The notes: generated from the sequence alone by a model not told the origin. Positions 1 through 10,986 are shown, counted from the stretch's first letter. The stretch: DNA of 52,787 nucleotides from Spongospora subterranea (GCA_900404475.1 OUQQ01000055.1:1-52787), one strand, 5' to 3'. Translations and numbers: made by a program.

Positions 1-75
1 TAATTGGTTTAGCGTAGGATTTAAACGAGATGATGCCTTCAGTGGATTTCATGATAGTGAGGTCCAAGAAGTCGA
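1..75 (-). mobile_element. Reverse-transcriptase C-terminal remnant (Penelope-like?), runs off the window
   Basis: On the minus strand the frame reads QVDFLDLTIMKSTEG followed by a Tyr-x-Lys-Pro motif at the window edge. The pattern FLDLTI, about ten residues, then Y-x-K-P is typical of the end of the reverse-transcriptase domain in Penelope-like and related elements. Upstream on the same strand (to about 390) there are only short interrupted frames, so this looks like a decayed copy, or one exon of something that continues outside the window. The motif is seen; the family call is inference from memory of the pattern. Confidence 0.35.
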
Positions 76-585
76 CTTGTTCTTTAGATATGTTCCAGGT
101 TCACAATACATACCGGCCATCATAAACGAAGTTTGGACTTGAACACGAAGAGGGGTCCGTCATCTCATTCTGGCCCAGATTATTGATAGTTGGTTGGCTC
201 GCCGCATCAATTATCATAGAAATTAACTCTGCACTGGTACAGATTTGACCAAAATACCGGTAAGTCTGTATTGCCAGCTGTATTTTCATAGTTATCAGTG
301 ATAAAAGGATTGACCAAATTTTTCAACAGCTCCTTAATGAAATCTACCCTAAAACCAGAGTAACCAGGGATCAGCCTCAAACAATACATACGACCAACCT
401 ATAGAATACTGCTACCATATGGAGTGCAGTTGCACCAGAATTTTTCCAAGGTTAATAGCCTGCGGTTCCAACTTGTCCAAGATCATAATCACGACGGTTT
501 TGCTATAGAGGTTTCAGATAATATGTGGTTACATAATGAGGAATATATTACTGTCCCGACAAGAGGCGATTGTAGGGCAATCAAT
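76..585. other. Gene-poor stretch before the PRPS-like gene
   Basis: Only short frames below about 65 residues are present on either strand, none with a recognisable motif. Minus-strand frames around 100-390 may belong to the decayed element at the window edge. Confidence 0.4.
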
Positions 586-760
586 GGTTGCGGCGGATCC
601 GTCTTTACTGAAGATTGTTAGGGTGATTGAGATAGTTGCGGCGGATGATGAGCTTGTACGTAGTGAATATTGAATATGGTTGCGACGGATGATGAACTTG
701 TACGTAGTGAATATTGAATAGCTATGGTTGCGACGGATGAGTTTGTACTGAAGATTTTGA
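586..760. repeat. Degenerate tandem repeat, period about 44-48 bp
   Basis: The block beginning GGTTGCGRCGGATGATGA and continuing CTTGTACGTAGTGAATATTG is present in two nearly full copies (about 634-677 and 678-725). Shorter flanking copies begin near 586 and 726. The outer copies also share a TACTGAAGATT segment. The array lies just upstream of the ATG at 796. Confidence 0.7.
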
Positions 761-795
761 ATGTTGCGTAAGTGACACTTTGAACGATTAATGTC

Positions 796-2467
796 ATGTT
801 GCGGTTGATTCCGCGTCAGTTTGGCCAGATCGCATGTGGTGCAATTGCCGGCTTCGCCACTTGGTCTTATATCGATTGGCATAGAGATGAACTCCCGCAT
901 CGTTCGTGGCCCAAGGTGGCGTTTGCCGAGCAATGCGTGCGAGAACAACCGGCCAGCGAACTCAAAATTGATCGCAACCGGTTGCGGCTCTTTTCGGGTT
1001 CTGCGAGTACAATACTTGCTCAACAAGTTGCTGATATTTTAGAAGTACCTCTGGGGAAATTAAATGTATCTAGGTTTCAGGATGGGGAGGTATATCATGG
1101 AAACAGCATTGTGCACAGAACGTCTTCAAACGTTTTCTCGTTCTCAGGTCGGAATACAACTGAAGGAAAATATTCGTGGGAAAGACATTTACCTTATTCA
1201 GTCTACTGGACCGCCAATTAATGATAATCTCATCGAACTGCTTGTAAATCTACTGCTCTGCAACGCTTTGTCTTGGGCTTATCAATATTGCAGCTTCTTG
1301 TGTCTACAATGCGGCGAGCTTCGGCGAAACATATCACATGTGTTATTCCCTATTTTGGGTACGTTTTTTTTGCTCTAACACATTCTTATCTTACGCGAGA
1401 ACAGCTATTGCCGTCAAGATCGAAAGCGTGAAGCTCGCGATACGATTGCAGCTGCTGACGTTGCCAGGATGTTAGAGGCCGTTGGAGTTGACAGAGTGGT
1501 CTCTATTGATCTGCATAGTGGTCAAATCCAAGGTTTTTTCAGGTAAAGTACTTGACTGTTTAAATTCTGGCTGATCTTGATGTGGCACCTACAGTAAACT
1601 CACCCCAGTGGAAAACCTCAGTATTATGCATCAGGTTTCGAATCATACTACATTAAGGCAATTGACGGCTTCCTCATTAGCTGTGTGTGTTCAGCTATTC
1701 GCACCTCATTTCGTTAAGCGGAACCTTCATCGTCCAGTTGTTGTCAGTACCAGCGGAACAGGAATACAACGGGTGAACCGCTTTCGAGAAGAGCTCAATT
1801 TGCAAGGCATTGGTATGACAATCAAACTCATAACTCTGCAATCACAATCTGATTCGTTGACTGTCCCCCAAGAGACAGGGCTTGCTTTCGTGACTCCGAC
1901 CGATAGCCATGGTGTTATTGTGCCCGGTCAAGAGCATCATCGTGTTCATGAGCAAGTTAGTTTTGTGCTCGTATCTTGTTGTTTCTTTTGGCAGGTGATT
2001 CAAAACTATATAGGAAACAATGGTTCTTGTAGGCGATGTTCGCGATTGCGACTGCATCATCGTAGACGATATCACGGATACAGGGTCTCGAATAAAGTTG
2101 GCAGCTGCCACTATCAAGAAACAAGGTGCCAATCGTATATATGCATGCACAACGCATGGGTAGAGAAGGTATTCTAGCTCGAATGTTATTCTAACACAGC
2201 GGTTTAGTGTCCTGTCTAACAAAGAGATTGACGCCACTCTAGAGGAATCTCCTCTCCAAGAACTTGTATTATCCGATACATTATTACGTCCTCAGGTATG
2301 ACTATATGCTTTACTCTATTTTTCCGCTCTACTGAAATGTGCCATTCCAACAACAGCATGCAGAATCCTCGAAGATTAAATATTTAAGTGTAGCACCATT
2401 GCTGGCTGATACGATTTACCGAATACATATCGGTTTGCCGCTGAGTCAAATGAGCCAACAGTATTAA
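796..2467 (+). CDS. Ribose-phosphate pyrophosphokinase-like protein with N-terminal membrane anchor
   Basis: PRPP synthetase family: active members convert ribose-5-phosphate and ATP to PRPP for nucleotide and amino-acid synthesis. About seven to eight exons can be joined. The first holds a basic start, a short hydrophobic stretch ([15 protein letters not shown]) and then the family start RLFSGSAS...FQDGE. Later exons carry [26 protein letters not shown], the metal-binding [21 protein letters not shown] and the ribose-phosphate loop [12 protein letters not shown]. The usual PDAGG loop reads STSGTG here, and some 40 residues are inserted before the VLVGDV strand, the place where PRPS-associated regulatory subunits also carry an insert. 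It may therefore be a regulatory paralogue, and the leader suggests mitochondrial or membrane location (inference). Stop TAA follows SQMSQQY. Confidence 0.85.
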
Positions 2468-2812
2468 GCGCGTCCATTGAACACAGTGTTTAATGGGTCG
2501 ACGACCACCTGTAAATGAGTACACGACCATTTGTAATATTTGTAAAGACTATTGCGTTTGTTTGCGTTCGTCTAATTTGTCACGATATTGCCGACCATTT
2601 ATGCCTTTACCATCGTTCGGAATAACCTCGTGATTTCGCGATTAATAGCGTGTTGAGTCCGAAGGTCTGAAGTTGATCAAAATGGGAAGGTTTCGGAAAG
2701 ATTCAAATCTGTGTCAAAGAACCTGAGAAATTGCCTCAGTCGCGACATACATTATTAATTAATTCGTTGCAGATCCAGTATATCATGACGTGTCATTTGA
2801 CGATCCTCTAGC
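2468..2812. other. Spacer between the PRPS-like and the next small gene
   Basis: No gene is recognised. A possible 3' splice site (TTGCAG) near 2773 opens the frame of the next gene, so a short upstream exon may lie here. A candidate first exon starting ATGGGAAG near 2682 does not join in phase. Confidence 0.4.
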
Positions 2813-3197
2813 AATGGCAAACGCACCTCTACCGGTATTTTGCAATCGTACAGTATCTTGGTATTCGATCTGGTCAAGTACGTATGGTTCTGATTCTCCT
2901 TCCCTTGATATTCCATGAGTGCCCAAAGTTCTCGCTCCAGAATCAGAACCATATAATTGGTATGCCATTCGGTTTGAAACTGATCTCGATCGACGAATAC
3001 GGATGTGTGTCCACATTCGAAAGCGGAGAATTGAGGAAGTCGTTGGTGAACTCAACGAACATGCTACTCTGAAAGCGTCATCCGACGAGGCGTTGATCGT
3101 TCACTTTCCCGTTGTTGAACCTGATCGCCGACGAGCTCGAAAAGCGTTGAAAACTGAAATTTGTCGTCAATGCGTTGACGGTTCATGGGACCAATAG
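2813..3197 (+). CDS. Small conserved-looking protein of unknown function
   Basis: Two exons join in frame across a 63-nt GT...AG intron (2878-2940). The joined product runs from MANAPLPVFCNRTVSWYSIW into KSEPYNWYAIRFETD and ends with CRQCVDGSWDQ, about 107 residues. The second exon holds a basic stretch (RRIRMCVHIRKRRIEE) and an acidic-hydrophobic segment (ALIVHFPVVEP). The frame stays open upstream to about 2774, so there may be one more 5' exon. I do not recognise the family. The consistent frame across the intron and the ordinary composition argue that it is real. A 14-bp inverted repeat spans the intron ends. Confidence 0.5.
2884..2952. repeat. 14-bp perfect inverted repeat spanning an intron's splice sites
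   Basis: ATGGTTCTGATTCT (2884-2897) is the exact reverse complement of AGAATCAGAACCAT (2939-2952). The left arm starts 6 nt inside the intron and the right arm covers the AG acceptor and the first exon bases. Confidence 0.85.
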
Positions 3198-4029
3198 CAA
3201 ACGAAAGTCGCACCTTACGTTGAGCGCGTTTCTCGAATGCCATGGGCACCCCTGAGCTCACTCAATAGCTCCAATCAGTATCAGCTTGAGTGATCGTCAA
3301 GACCGCGAGTCCGAATAGCAGGGGATGGAATGAACTTCCTTATCCCTTAACGCAAAAAGAAAATCTTTGATTATCTATCCGATAACCAATATGGAATTAG
3401 TAACGCAATGAATGAAGCCCAGGACAATACAAAGGTAACAAACGAACATTCTTAATGATGCGAAAGCTATTGCAACTGTTGAAAATTGCATCAAACACTA
3501 ATCTCAAAATCCTCCTTATATTTCGTTCAACACACACCAAAATCATGAAAGTAAACTTGCCCATGATTATCGTTTTCCAAACTCGCAAGCCGATTTACTT
3601 CATAGTGGAAAAAACTGGATATCAGACCTGAACCGAGTCAAAACAGTTCAATTTATTTTTCGGGCTGTTCGAGTTCAGCAGTGAGATCATTAAAGTTGTA
3701 ATCAGTTGGAGACCAAAATAGAGCAGCTGAACTTCGGTTACTGAGGCTTATTTCGAAGACGGACCGATCAACGTTTTTTTAACGCAGGAGACGGGTCAAC
3801 TTTCAAAGCTGTTGCTGGTGTTTTGGACATTGTGTGGCCACTCAGATCGACTGGCATCGGAGGAGTGAAATTGCCAGATTCGTCTGAGCTGGACTGCGAT
3901 GCCAATAGGCAGACCAACACAAATTCAAACATGTCGTCGGCCGCTTAAATGGGGTCGTAAAAACTCATCAAAGTGAATATTTTGTCTGTCTCGCTCCCGC
4001 GAGTTGCTGCTGAGTAAGCAAAATCGTCG

Positions 4030-4690
4030 CCATGACATTTTGGGAATAGAGCGCTCCAATTGACTGGGCGCCCCTGCTCCCATGGTACCAGGTATGCCTG
4101 GGCGCCCCGAAGCCGCCGTATCCAGATATTTACCCCTTCAACGTTCGCTATTGGATTGCACATGACAACAATGCGATGGTATTGATGAGGAAAATCAATC
4201 AGGTGCGCTAATCTGACGGCACTCTGTAGTGCTCTGCGCCCGTGCCGTCAGTCACGGACGTGAGCTGTTGTTTGAGACTGTTGACTGTTGAGGTCTGTCA
4301 CTGACTTCTGTGACCCACAACTTGTCTCGAATCTATTTTAGATATGTATAGCAGTTTACCGGCCTCCGATCCCAATGAAGATGACTGTGATTACCCGTGC
4401 ACTGTAGAAGAAGACAGCTCACCTTGACCGATTACATTTGCGAGTTCGCAATCTACATAGCGACTACCCTAATCTCTTGCCAGTTTGCTTAGAACATGTC
4501 CGCCCTATTTGGACGACCAACAGTGCATATGAAACTGTACTGGCATTTGTCTGTCTTGATTGGGAAACGCAGTGATTCTTCCTACTTTGCGAGGTGCCAG
4601 AACTTTGATCTTTGCTACGGTACAGCCCATTTGCCATCGCGGGAGATCGAACCGTGCAAATGTATGGCGGTGAGCCAGATGCAATGAACG
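4030..4690 (+). CDS. Possible multi-exon gene, structure unresolved
   Basis: Three plus-strand pieces look protein-coding. The first ends IYPFNVRYWIAHDNNAMVLM before a GT at about 4201. The second, after a CTGTAG acceptor near 4408, reads KKTAHLDRLHLRVRNLHSDY and continues through PVCLEHVRPIWTTNSAYETV. A third reads CQNFDLCYGTAHLPSREIEP, ending near 4687. I cannot join them into one convincing protein, name a start or recognise the family. It could equally be a decayed gene. Confidence 0.3.
4213..4251. repeat. Hairpin-forming inverted repeat (10-bp arms)
   Basis: CTGACGGCAC (4213-4222) pairs perfectly with GTGCCGTCAG (4242-4251) around a 19-nt loop. Confidence 0.8.
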
Positions 4691-5203
4691 TTTTTATGGA
4701 TTTGCACGTTTCGCTCTTCGAATGATGAAATTTATTTTTGATTCATTTCATTAGTAAACCACAGTAATTTTTAACACAAGACTTTCACCTCAAAATGTTC
4801 TCCAAAACCTTGCATTCCTTGCATCACGCTCAAATTTGTTCTCTAATTTATTCTTCTTGGAATGGCATTTGAAATTTGGCAGAGTCTCGATTGGTTCTGT
4901 GGCTGATTGGGCAACCTCCCGGGTCCTCGTTTTCTTCGAGTCGCAGCTCTGTTTCTCACACTTGCGACTTGCAGTGATTCAAAAGTGTCTCCAATGTTAA
5001 GTTTCTCAGCAAATGGTAGGAAAATCATGTATTCAATGCGAATATGAACCTTGCAGAGTGTGAAAACGTCACTTGCAATTGATCAAGTTCTGCATCTCTG
5101 TTAGCCAGCAGCGCTTTGCTGTAAAACGGGACTTCTTCCAATTGTTGTTGGTTGAGGTTCGGCTGTAGTGGTGAGGTTCAGGGGGTCTACTTTGGCGTGA
5201 CGA

Positions 5204-5260
5204 TGTTCGGACAACGTCGATTACTGCCAACATCAATTTGTCTCCTAGTTTGTCCGAACA
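5204..5260. repeat. 11-bp inverted repeat
   Basis: TGTTCGGACAA (5204-5214) and TTGTCCGAACA (5250-5260) are exact reverse complements separated by 35 nt. No gene is recognised here. Confidence 0.75.
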
Positions 5261-5835
5261 TTGCCCCGTCTCAGCAGATCGTCTGAAGCTCACTACTACC
5301 GCCGAACCTCGCCACCGATTTCAAAACCCTCCTAGAAACGCCGAACGCCCGTTGTCAGCGCCAAATTGCCACTCAACGTCCAACGTCTACGATATGACGA
5401 CAGGAAGCCAAGAGACCACTCGACAGCAACAACAATTGGAAGTCACGAAGTCGGCAAAGCAAACCTGAGTTTCTCTCCTTATCCTGCTTATCTTCCTTTG
5501 ATGATAAGCTCAGCGTAATTTGAAGATAAACAAAAAGTGAATCGCACAACTCTCACTAATTCACTATACTCTTGAGCGTGATTTTGTTGGCGAGATTTTT
5601 CAAAAACATTGCTGCGGACGATGGAGAAGGCAAGGTGGTTGTCCCTTGTCCGTGAGGGTATGTACATATGGTGAGAGTTGGTATGTCCCCTGTGTGTAAG
5701 GAGGTGATGTTGCGCCATCCTGCCTGTTGTCACTGCCATAACCTTATCCCCACGGTACACCAGAGTGATCTCCTCCGCAGTCCCTCCTTTACATATTATT
5801 CTATCGCCAATTGTGCCAATCTGTCATAGACCTAA

Positions 5836-6356
<521 letters not shown>

Positions 6357-6378
6357 GTAATTGTCCATTATTCCGTAC

Positions 6379-6384
6379 AATAAA
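6379..6384 (+). promoter_or_regulatory. Putative polyadenylation signal AATAAA of calmodulin
   Basis: A canonical AATAAA 23 nt downstream of the calmodulin stop codon. Confidence 0.5.
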
Positions 6385-6463
6385 ACTTTGCTGAACAGAC
6401 TACTCTATTCCTAAAAATTTCTCTGGTTAAACAACGCCAATTGTTGATCTCGACGTCTTTTGT

Positions 6464-7916
6464 TTATATTTTACTAATCGGCGGCAAGATTAGCCCCCTA
6501 TTTCTGACCAAAGTTCGTGCGAAACTTCTCTCTATCAGCTCAGCGGTTCCCTTGGTTCTGGGAACGGCGGCTCCTGGTTTGGGTGGCAGTTTGGACGACA
6601 ATCCGACACGTACGGGATCGAGAAGTCGACGTCTGGAGCGGTTCGCGGGAATGGAATGCTGGCTGACATGTTCATACGAGCGTACCTTCAGTGTTGGCTG
6701 CAGACAAATCTTGTTGAGTTGTCTCGTAGCACTTATGCAGGTAAACGGCCTTGCTGGTCCAATTGCTCGAGCAGGGACGTCCTTGAACTTTCTCACTGAC
6801 CCTTCATGTAGAATCGGTATCGAGCTCATATGTTGTGTAGTCTTCGTTGGCGACCTCAACACATATGGCCGAATAATCATCGCTGCACTTAATCGATCAC
6901 AATTCGGCTGGGCTTTAGGTTGCGGTTCGGGACCTTTGATAACCAGATTTTTTTGTCGAAGGGCTCGGAATATAAATTGGGTAAGGACGTTAGCTAAACA
7001 ATCCCATAAACGATGAACAACATCATCCAGGAAGAAATGAATAATCTGCCGATCTGGTGTTAATGGAGGATATCCATGCTGTATCCGTTTGTTGACCCGG
7101 AGAACATCAGCCTGATCTAAAAGGGGGCACAATTGAGATTACAGAGGGGTAATTAGGAACTGCAGATGCACGACTTACTCGTTTGACCATGAACATGAAC
7201 TGTCGATGAATATGGAGCTGGCCTATCAGAAGTCGTCAATACACCTAAAGGTTCCCACATGAGGGGGGAAATCACCGATTATCGTACGCCAGAACCTCTT
7301 CTATATCACCATCCTGTGCTAGCACATCCTCACCAAGTGATTTATGGACGTCACTACTGGATATCGGTTCTTAGAATTGACCACTTAATGTTTGAATCGC
7401 CACATAGTTACATTGGTATTGTTATCCCGTTAACAACAAGGTGATCGTCAACCCGATCCGCTATTGGATCCTCAAACTCGGCCGATATTCGGTTCGTTTT
7501 GATAAATTGGGCGCCCTCATCTTGGATAACTGGATATATATTAGTTCCAACCACCCCAAGATGTAAAAACGCGCGTCTCCATTCAGAGATATCTGCGGCT
7601 GAGACATTATCGATATTGCCTGACCGATATCCGAAAGAAGTTGCCATCTCGCAGGACGATGTGCAATTACCCTCGGTAAAATTCTCACTATATAGTTGCC
7701 TATTGATCTCATCGAAAGCACACTGGTCTGGACGTTGTTCCTCGAACAGCAATGTTTCCTGTGCCAAAGTAAGAAATCGTTTACAACCGACCAAACAGGT
7801 TCTACATTGGCAATATCCGATGTTGAAGATTTCGCTGATAAATTGCGTCGTGGTGATAAAGACGCTGACATTATAAGAACAGGTTGAAAAAACGATCCAT
7901 CATTGACATTTGACAT
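6464..7916 (-). CDS. Unknown protein with basic C-terminus, five exons
   Basis: The exons join on the minus strand as MSNVNDGSFFQPVLI | TCLVGCKRFLTLAQETLLFE...VNGITIPI | SDVHKSLGEDVLAQDGDIEE...AYDNR | PAPYSSTVHVHGQT | NQADVLRVNKRIQHGYPPL onward, all with GT...AG introns in matching phase. The last exon contains RQIIHFFLDDVVHRLWDCL and then a long Arg/Lys/Pro-rich tail ending GLILPPISKI. The total is about 380 residues. I do not recognise a family; there is no signal peptide or membrane helix. The aromatic, hydrophobic middle suggests a folded domain followed by a disordered basic tail. It converges on calmodulin with about 110 bp between the stops. Confidence 0.6.
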
Positions 7917-8051
7917 GCTCCCTCACATAAGTAGATCGTTTCAGAGTACGATTACAACAAAATGCATCTATCGTTGAGAGGCGAAACTGATGGCGACGAA
8001 ACTTGTTGTTAAAAAATATTTATATTTCGTTGTTGGAAAAACGAGAGCACA

Positions 8052-8564
8052 TCACAAATCAGCGGCATCCGACAAAGTCTGGTCCTGATCGCCTTGTTTA
8101 CGCCGAGCAGTTGACGTTTTATGGCGTTCTGCACTATAGTAGAGGACAATGATATATCTTAACACAATATCAGAAAAATACACAATAAACTCAAGAAGAA
8201 AATCCAACCTTCCTTTTACATCGAACCCAGACAGATGTTGACATGCATTTTTGGCATCAAATATATCCTCATAGACGACAAAAGCGGTACCTCTTGTATT
8301 TGAATCAACGCCCCTGATGATAACACATGATAAATATTGGAAATTGGCATAAATCGATTGTCCCACTTTCTAATCTGCCTGATCGCGCCGTATTTCCCAA
8401 ATAAATCATACAGCTCTTCCGATGTTAAATTAAAGGGCAGGTTTCGAACATATATACAGCGATGCACATCTGGGGCCAGACGCACCTAAAGGAACAGGAT
8501 TAGAGCGGCATATCGACAGGAAAAACTGATGCGGTCGTACGCCTCGGGGAGTCATGGACGCCAT
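8052..8564 (-). CDS. SF3B6: Splicing factor 3B subunit 6 (SF3b14/p14)
   Basis: RRM protein of the U2 snRNP SF3b complex that contacts the branch-point adenosine. The first exon ([11 protein letters not shown] at 8564) joins [20 protein letters not shown]. The following exons give [31 protein letters not shown] and [13 protein letters not shown]. These are the RNP2 and RNP1 equivalents and the family hallmark [16 protein letters not shown]. Three introns of about 50-70 nt interrupt it. The product is about 125 residues, the usual size. ATG 8555 (MTPRG) is an alternative start. Orthology is clear. Confidence 0.93.
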
Positions 8565-8857
8565 TACTGCTGGGAGACTGGCGACAGACGTAGCGCCAAC
8601 CGCCGACCACACTATAATATAGCGGACGGACTTGGCCAAAATCCTCTGCGCTCAGACTATCGCTCAACCTTTTACACTAAATCCCGATTACCAGATAGGA
8701 AATGGTCAGTGCCCGGGACACTGAAACCGGTACAACATGAGTGGGGATGTGCCAACAGTATGTGGAATCCTTTTATGATTATGGAAATACGATATCTGTA
8801 TTCGGCTCAATAGGTATTTATATAATGCAAATCGAGTGTGATGAGTTTACAATGATA
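8565..8857. other. Intergenic, no feature seen
   Basis: About 290 bp between the 3' end of the PQ-loop gene and the start of SF3B6. It contains only antisense shadow frames. Confidence 0.5.
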
Positions 8858-9862
8858 TCAACACTTAGAACCACTCATTGGGATCCTCGCTTTCTTGTTG
8901 TATAAAACGGCCTGGAACAGGATGAGGAAGTCCCAAAACACTGTACCAACCGATCCAATCAAGAACGGTGTAGTTTTGGTGAGAAAATCATAAAGGGATT
9001 GGTTATTGCCAAGAAGGAGCTGCAGTCCCAAAGTCATATTACCGAACATTATGAGAGACATCATACTCAGACTTAGGCCCTGAACAGATTTCGCCTTGTG
9101 ATTCTGATAAATTTGGGGAACACGAGAAAAGAAGAACATGAAACCCGATACCCAGGCCATGATCAGACCGACATACTGAACCAGTAATGAACTCTCGGGA
9201 CGATAATCACATGCATTGGGATTGACAAGCGATAATAATACTCGGGAAGATGGAGATAAAGAGGAGGTCCCATAATAGATACAGGAACCGGTAGTGAGAA
9301 CAAGAGCAGCAGCTGATAAAGTAGTGGTGGCGGTCGTCGTCATTTTCGGCAGCCCGACATCATGAACACTTTTGACACGATGTGGCCCAACACGACTGTA
9401 GTATATTATCTGGCAAAGAATGACGACATTGCTCATGACGATGTATAAGCCCAATAAGGATATGGGTAGGGGAGTGTTGGTCAACCGCCCTCCAAGAAAC
9501 ATGCACAATCCACCAAAAATCCTGTATGATTATATCTGAGATAAAAGCTACCACTGATCGACCAGGAAAGGTGCCTGTCGCGTTTACCAGATCATAATGA
9601 ACGTACGAGATATTCCTGCGCCGGTTTTGCTCTTGTAAATGGACACTATTTGCGGAAGAAGGGCAACAAGCCATGTGACCAAACTAATTGACCCAAATAT
9701 ATAGGCGGTTTTCTCCATGGGACTATAGGCGCTGAAACAACCGATGATTGAGTTGAAGGTCAATGGTGTTATCGCACACACATACCAGGCACCAAAAAGA
9801 CTGCCAATCCATTGTGAATACTCATAACCGTCTATAGAAGCTGGTTCGCAAACGCATGGCAT
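8858..9862 (-). CDS. PQ-loop repeat transporter (Ypq/PQLC2-like)
   Basis: Seven-helix PQ-loop family, which in fungi and animals exports cationic amino acids from vacuoles or lysosomes. Exon 1 encodes YEYSQWIGSLFGAWYV and the first PQ motif LVALLPQIVSIYKSKTGAGI. A 66-nt intron joins FIMIW to IFGGLCMFLGGRL. Exon 2 continues with LGLYIVMSNVVILCQIIYYS, a loop, and the second PQ motif FFFSRVPQIYQNHKAKSVQG, then further helices to SGSKC. Both Pro-Gln pairs are present. The open frame extends upstream to 9949, but without an ATG, so I take ATG 9862 (MPCVCEP); an unseen first exon is possible. Substrate is inferred from the family. Confidence 0.85.
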
Positions 9863-9942
9863 ATTAATAGAGTTTACAGCAACGGCAGAATAAAAAGTCG
9901 TTGGGCTTTTTTGACCTTCAGGTTCAGCCGACGCTAAAAAGT

Positions 9943-9951
9943 CCGTCACGG
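9943..9951 (-). promoter_or_regulatory. CCGTCACGG element upstream of the PQ-loop gene
   Basis: Same near-palindromic core, CCGT(G/C)ACGG, as upstream of the two ribosomal-protein genes. Here it lies about 80 bp before the chosen ATG. Confidence 0.25.
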
Positions 9952-10527
9952 AATTGATGTTCGGTCAGTTAGGGTTACTCCATGTTACCGGTACCGTTGG
10001 CCGTTGCGCACTTCAAGGAATTAAGGTGGTCTCAGATTCCCGAAGCGACTACGACAAACCTTTTCAGGCAAACCAAGCCCTAATCAGAACATCCTAAAAC
10101 GTCGTGTTAACGGGAATGAACGTGAACGCTGCGCAGTGTATAATATGTGGTCGCTTTGAATAGACGTGTCATGGTAGCCTAGCAACGACGTTCAGGCTTT
10201 ATCCGTCGCCAGTATTATCGAACAGTCGACAGTGAATAAATCAGTTCGGATAGACAATTGATCGCGTTCGTCTGTGGAAAAGAACGTGATTATTGACGTC
10301 AGTTTACGATGTTGAATGGACTGAATCAAATGACATTCAATGATTTCAGGTGATCTGTTTCTTCTTGGTTTTCTGCAACGCCACGTTAAAATGAAGTGTA
10401 TTTTCTGTGTGTCCGTAACGCGTTTCTTGACCGGGTTCTCCTATGGAGGTGTACAGTACACTCCGCCATTGAGTGACGCCACCCAGAAACCTGGGTTTTC
10501 TCCCAGTCTCCTCCTCCATCGTATAAA
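9952..10527. other. Divergent promoter region, no gene seen
   Basis: About 580 bp between the divergent PQ-loop and Tse2-like genes. Only overlapping antisense frames around 10340-10540 are present, and they have no recognisable product. Confidence 0.5.
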
Positions 10528-10986
10528 ATGGCAGCCATGAAGCGATATACATCTGTACCCATTACATTATACCGCATCCAATTGCGCCTTCCTGTGTCGC
10601 TTCGCGATCACGCCGTTCAAGTGGCTAGGAATCGCACCTCGTTCGACCTCAAGCTCCATGACGGTCTAGTAATGCCGATGCCACCGAACTCGCCCTTCCA
10701 CACACCCAACGGCATGAGCGTGCGACCCGTTGGACCTAATATGATAAGCATCCTCGAGAACTTCAAGGGTGAGCCGAGGGTGTACCGGCTGCAACAAAAT
10801 ACGAAACTTCCCGAGGAGCTCTGCGTGTTCCATGAACATTCGGACCATTACTCAATTCAGGCTGCCGAAGAGATGCCGCTGTCACGGCTCAACGCAATCC
10901 TGACAACCTATCTGGAGTCGTTGCCGTCGAATAGCAAGCAGGAATTTCTGGAGATGTGGAACGATGAGGACGACCAGGACAACTGA
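10528..10986 (+). CDS. Tse2-type ADP-ribosyltransferase-fold protein (toxin-like domain)
   Basis: Single exon of 152 residues. The pattern NGMSVRPVGPN, then an aliphatic segment, YRLQQ-TKLPEEL, FHEHSDHYSIQ and a closing helix with LNAILTTYL matches the Tse2 domain. That domain is known from a bacterial type VI effector and is widespread, often multicopy, in fungal genomes. Fungal members are mostly uncharacterised, and whether this copy is active or toxic cannot be told from sequence. The acidic tail NDEDDQDN is unusual. The gene lacks introns and is visibly richer in G+C than its neighbours, which fits a retrocopy or horizontal origin. No antitoxin partner is visible beside it. Confidence 0.75.
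   Translation: MAAMKRYTSVPITLYRIQLRLPVSLRDHAVQVARNRTSFDLKLHDGLVMPMPPNSPFHTPNGMSVRPVGPNMISILENFKGEPRVYRLQQNTKLPEELCVFHEHSDHYSIQAAEEMPLSRLNAILTTYLESLPSNSKQEFLEMWNDEDDQDN

Noticed and set aside
529..1026. 165-residue minus-strand frame
   Set aside because: It covers the tandem repeat and runs antisense to the PRPS-like first exon; it has no family pattern.
4600..4680. GGTTCGATCTCCCG on the minus strand, tRNA T-loop-like
   Set aside because: No A-box at a proper distance, no anticodon arm and no paired acceptor stem could be built.
5488..5760. 90-residue minus-strand frame upstream of calmodulin
   Set aside because: His/Arg-rich with no pattern, and it lies in the probable calmodulin promoter.
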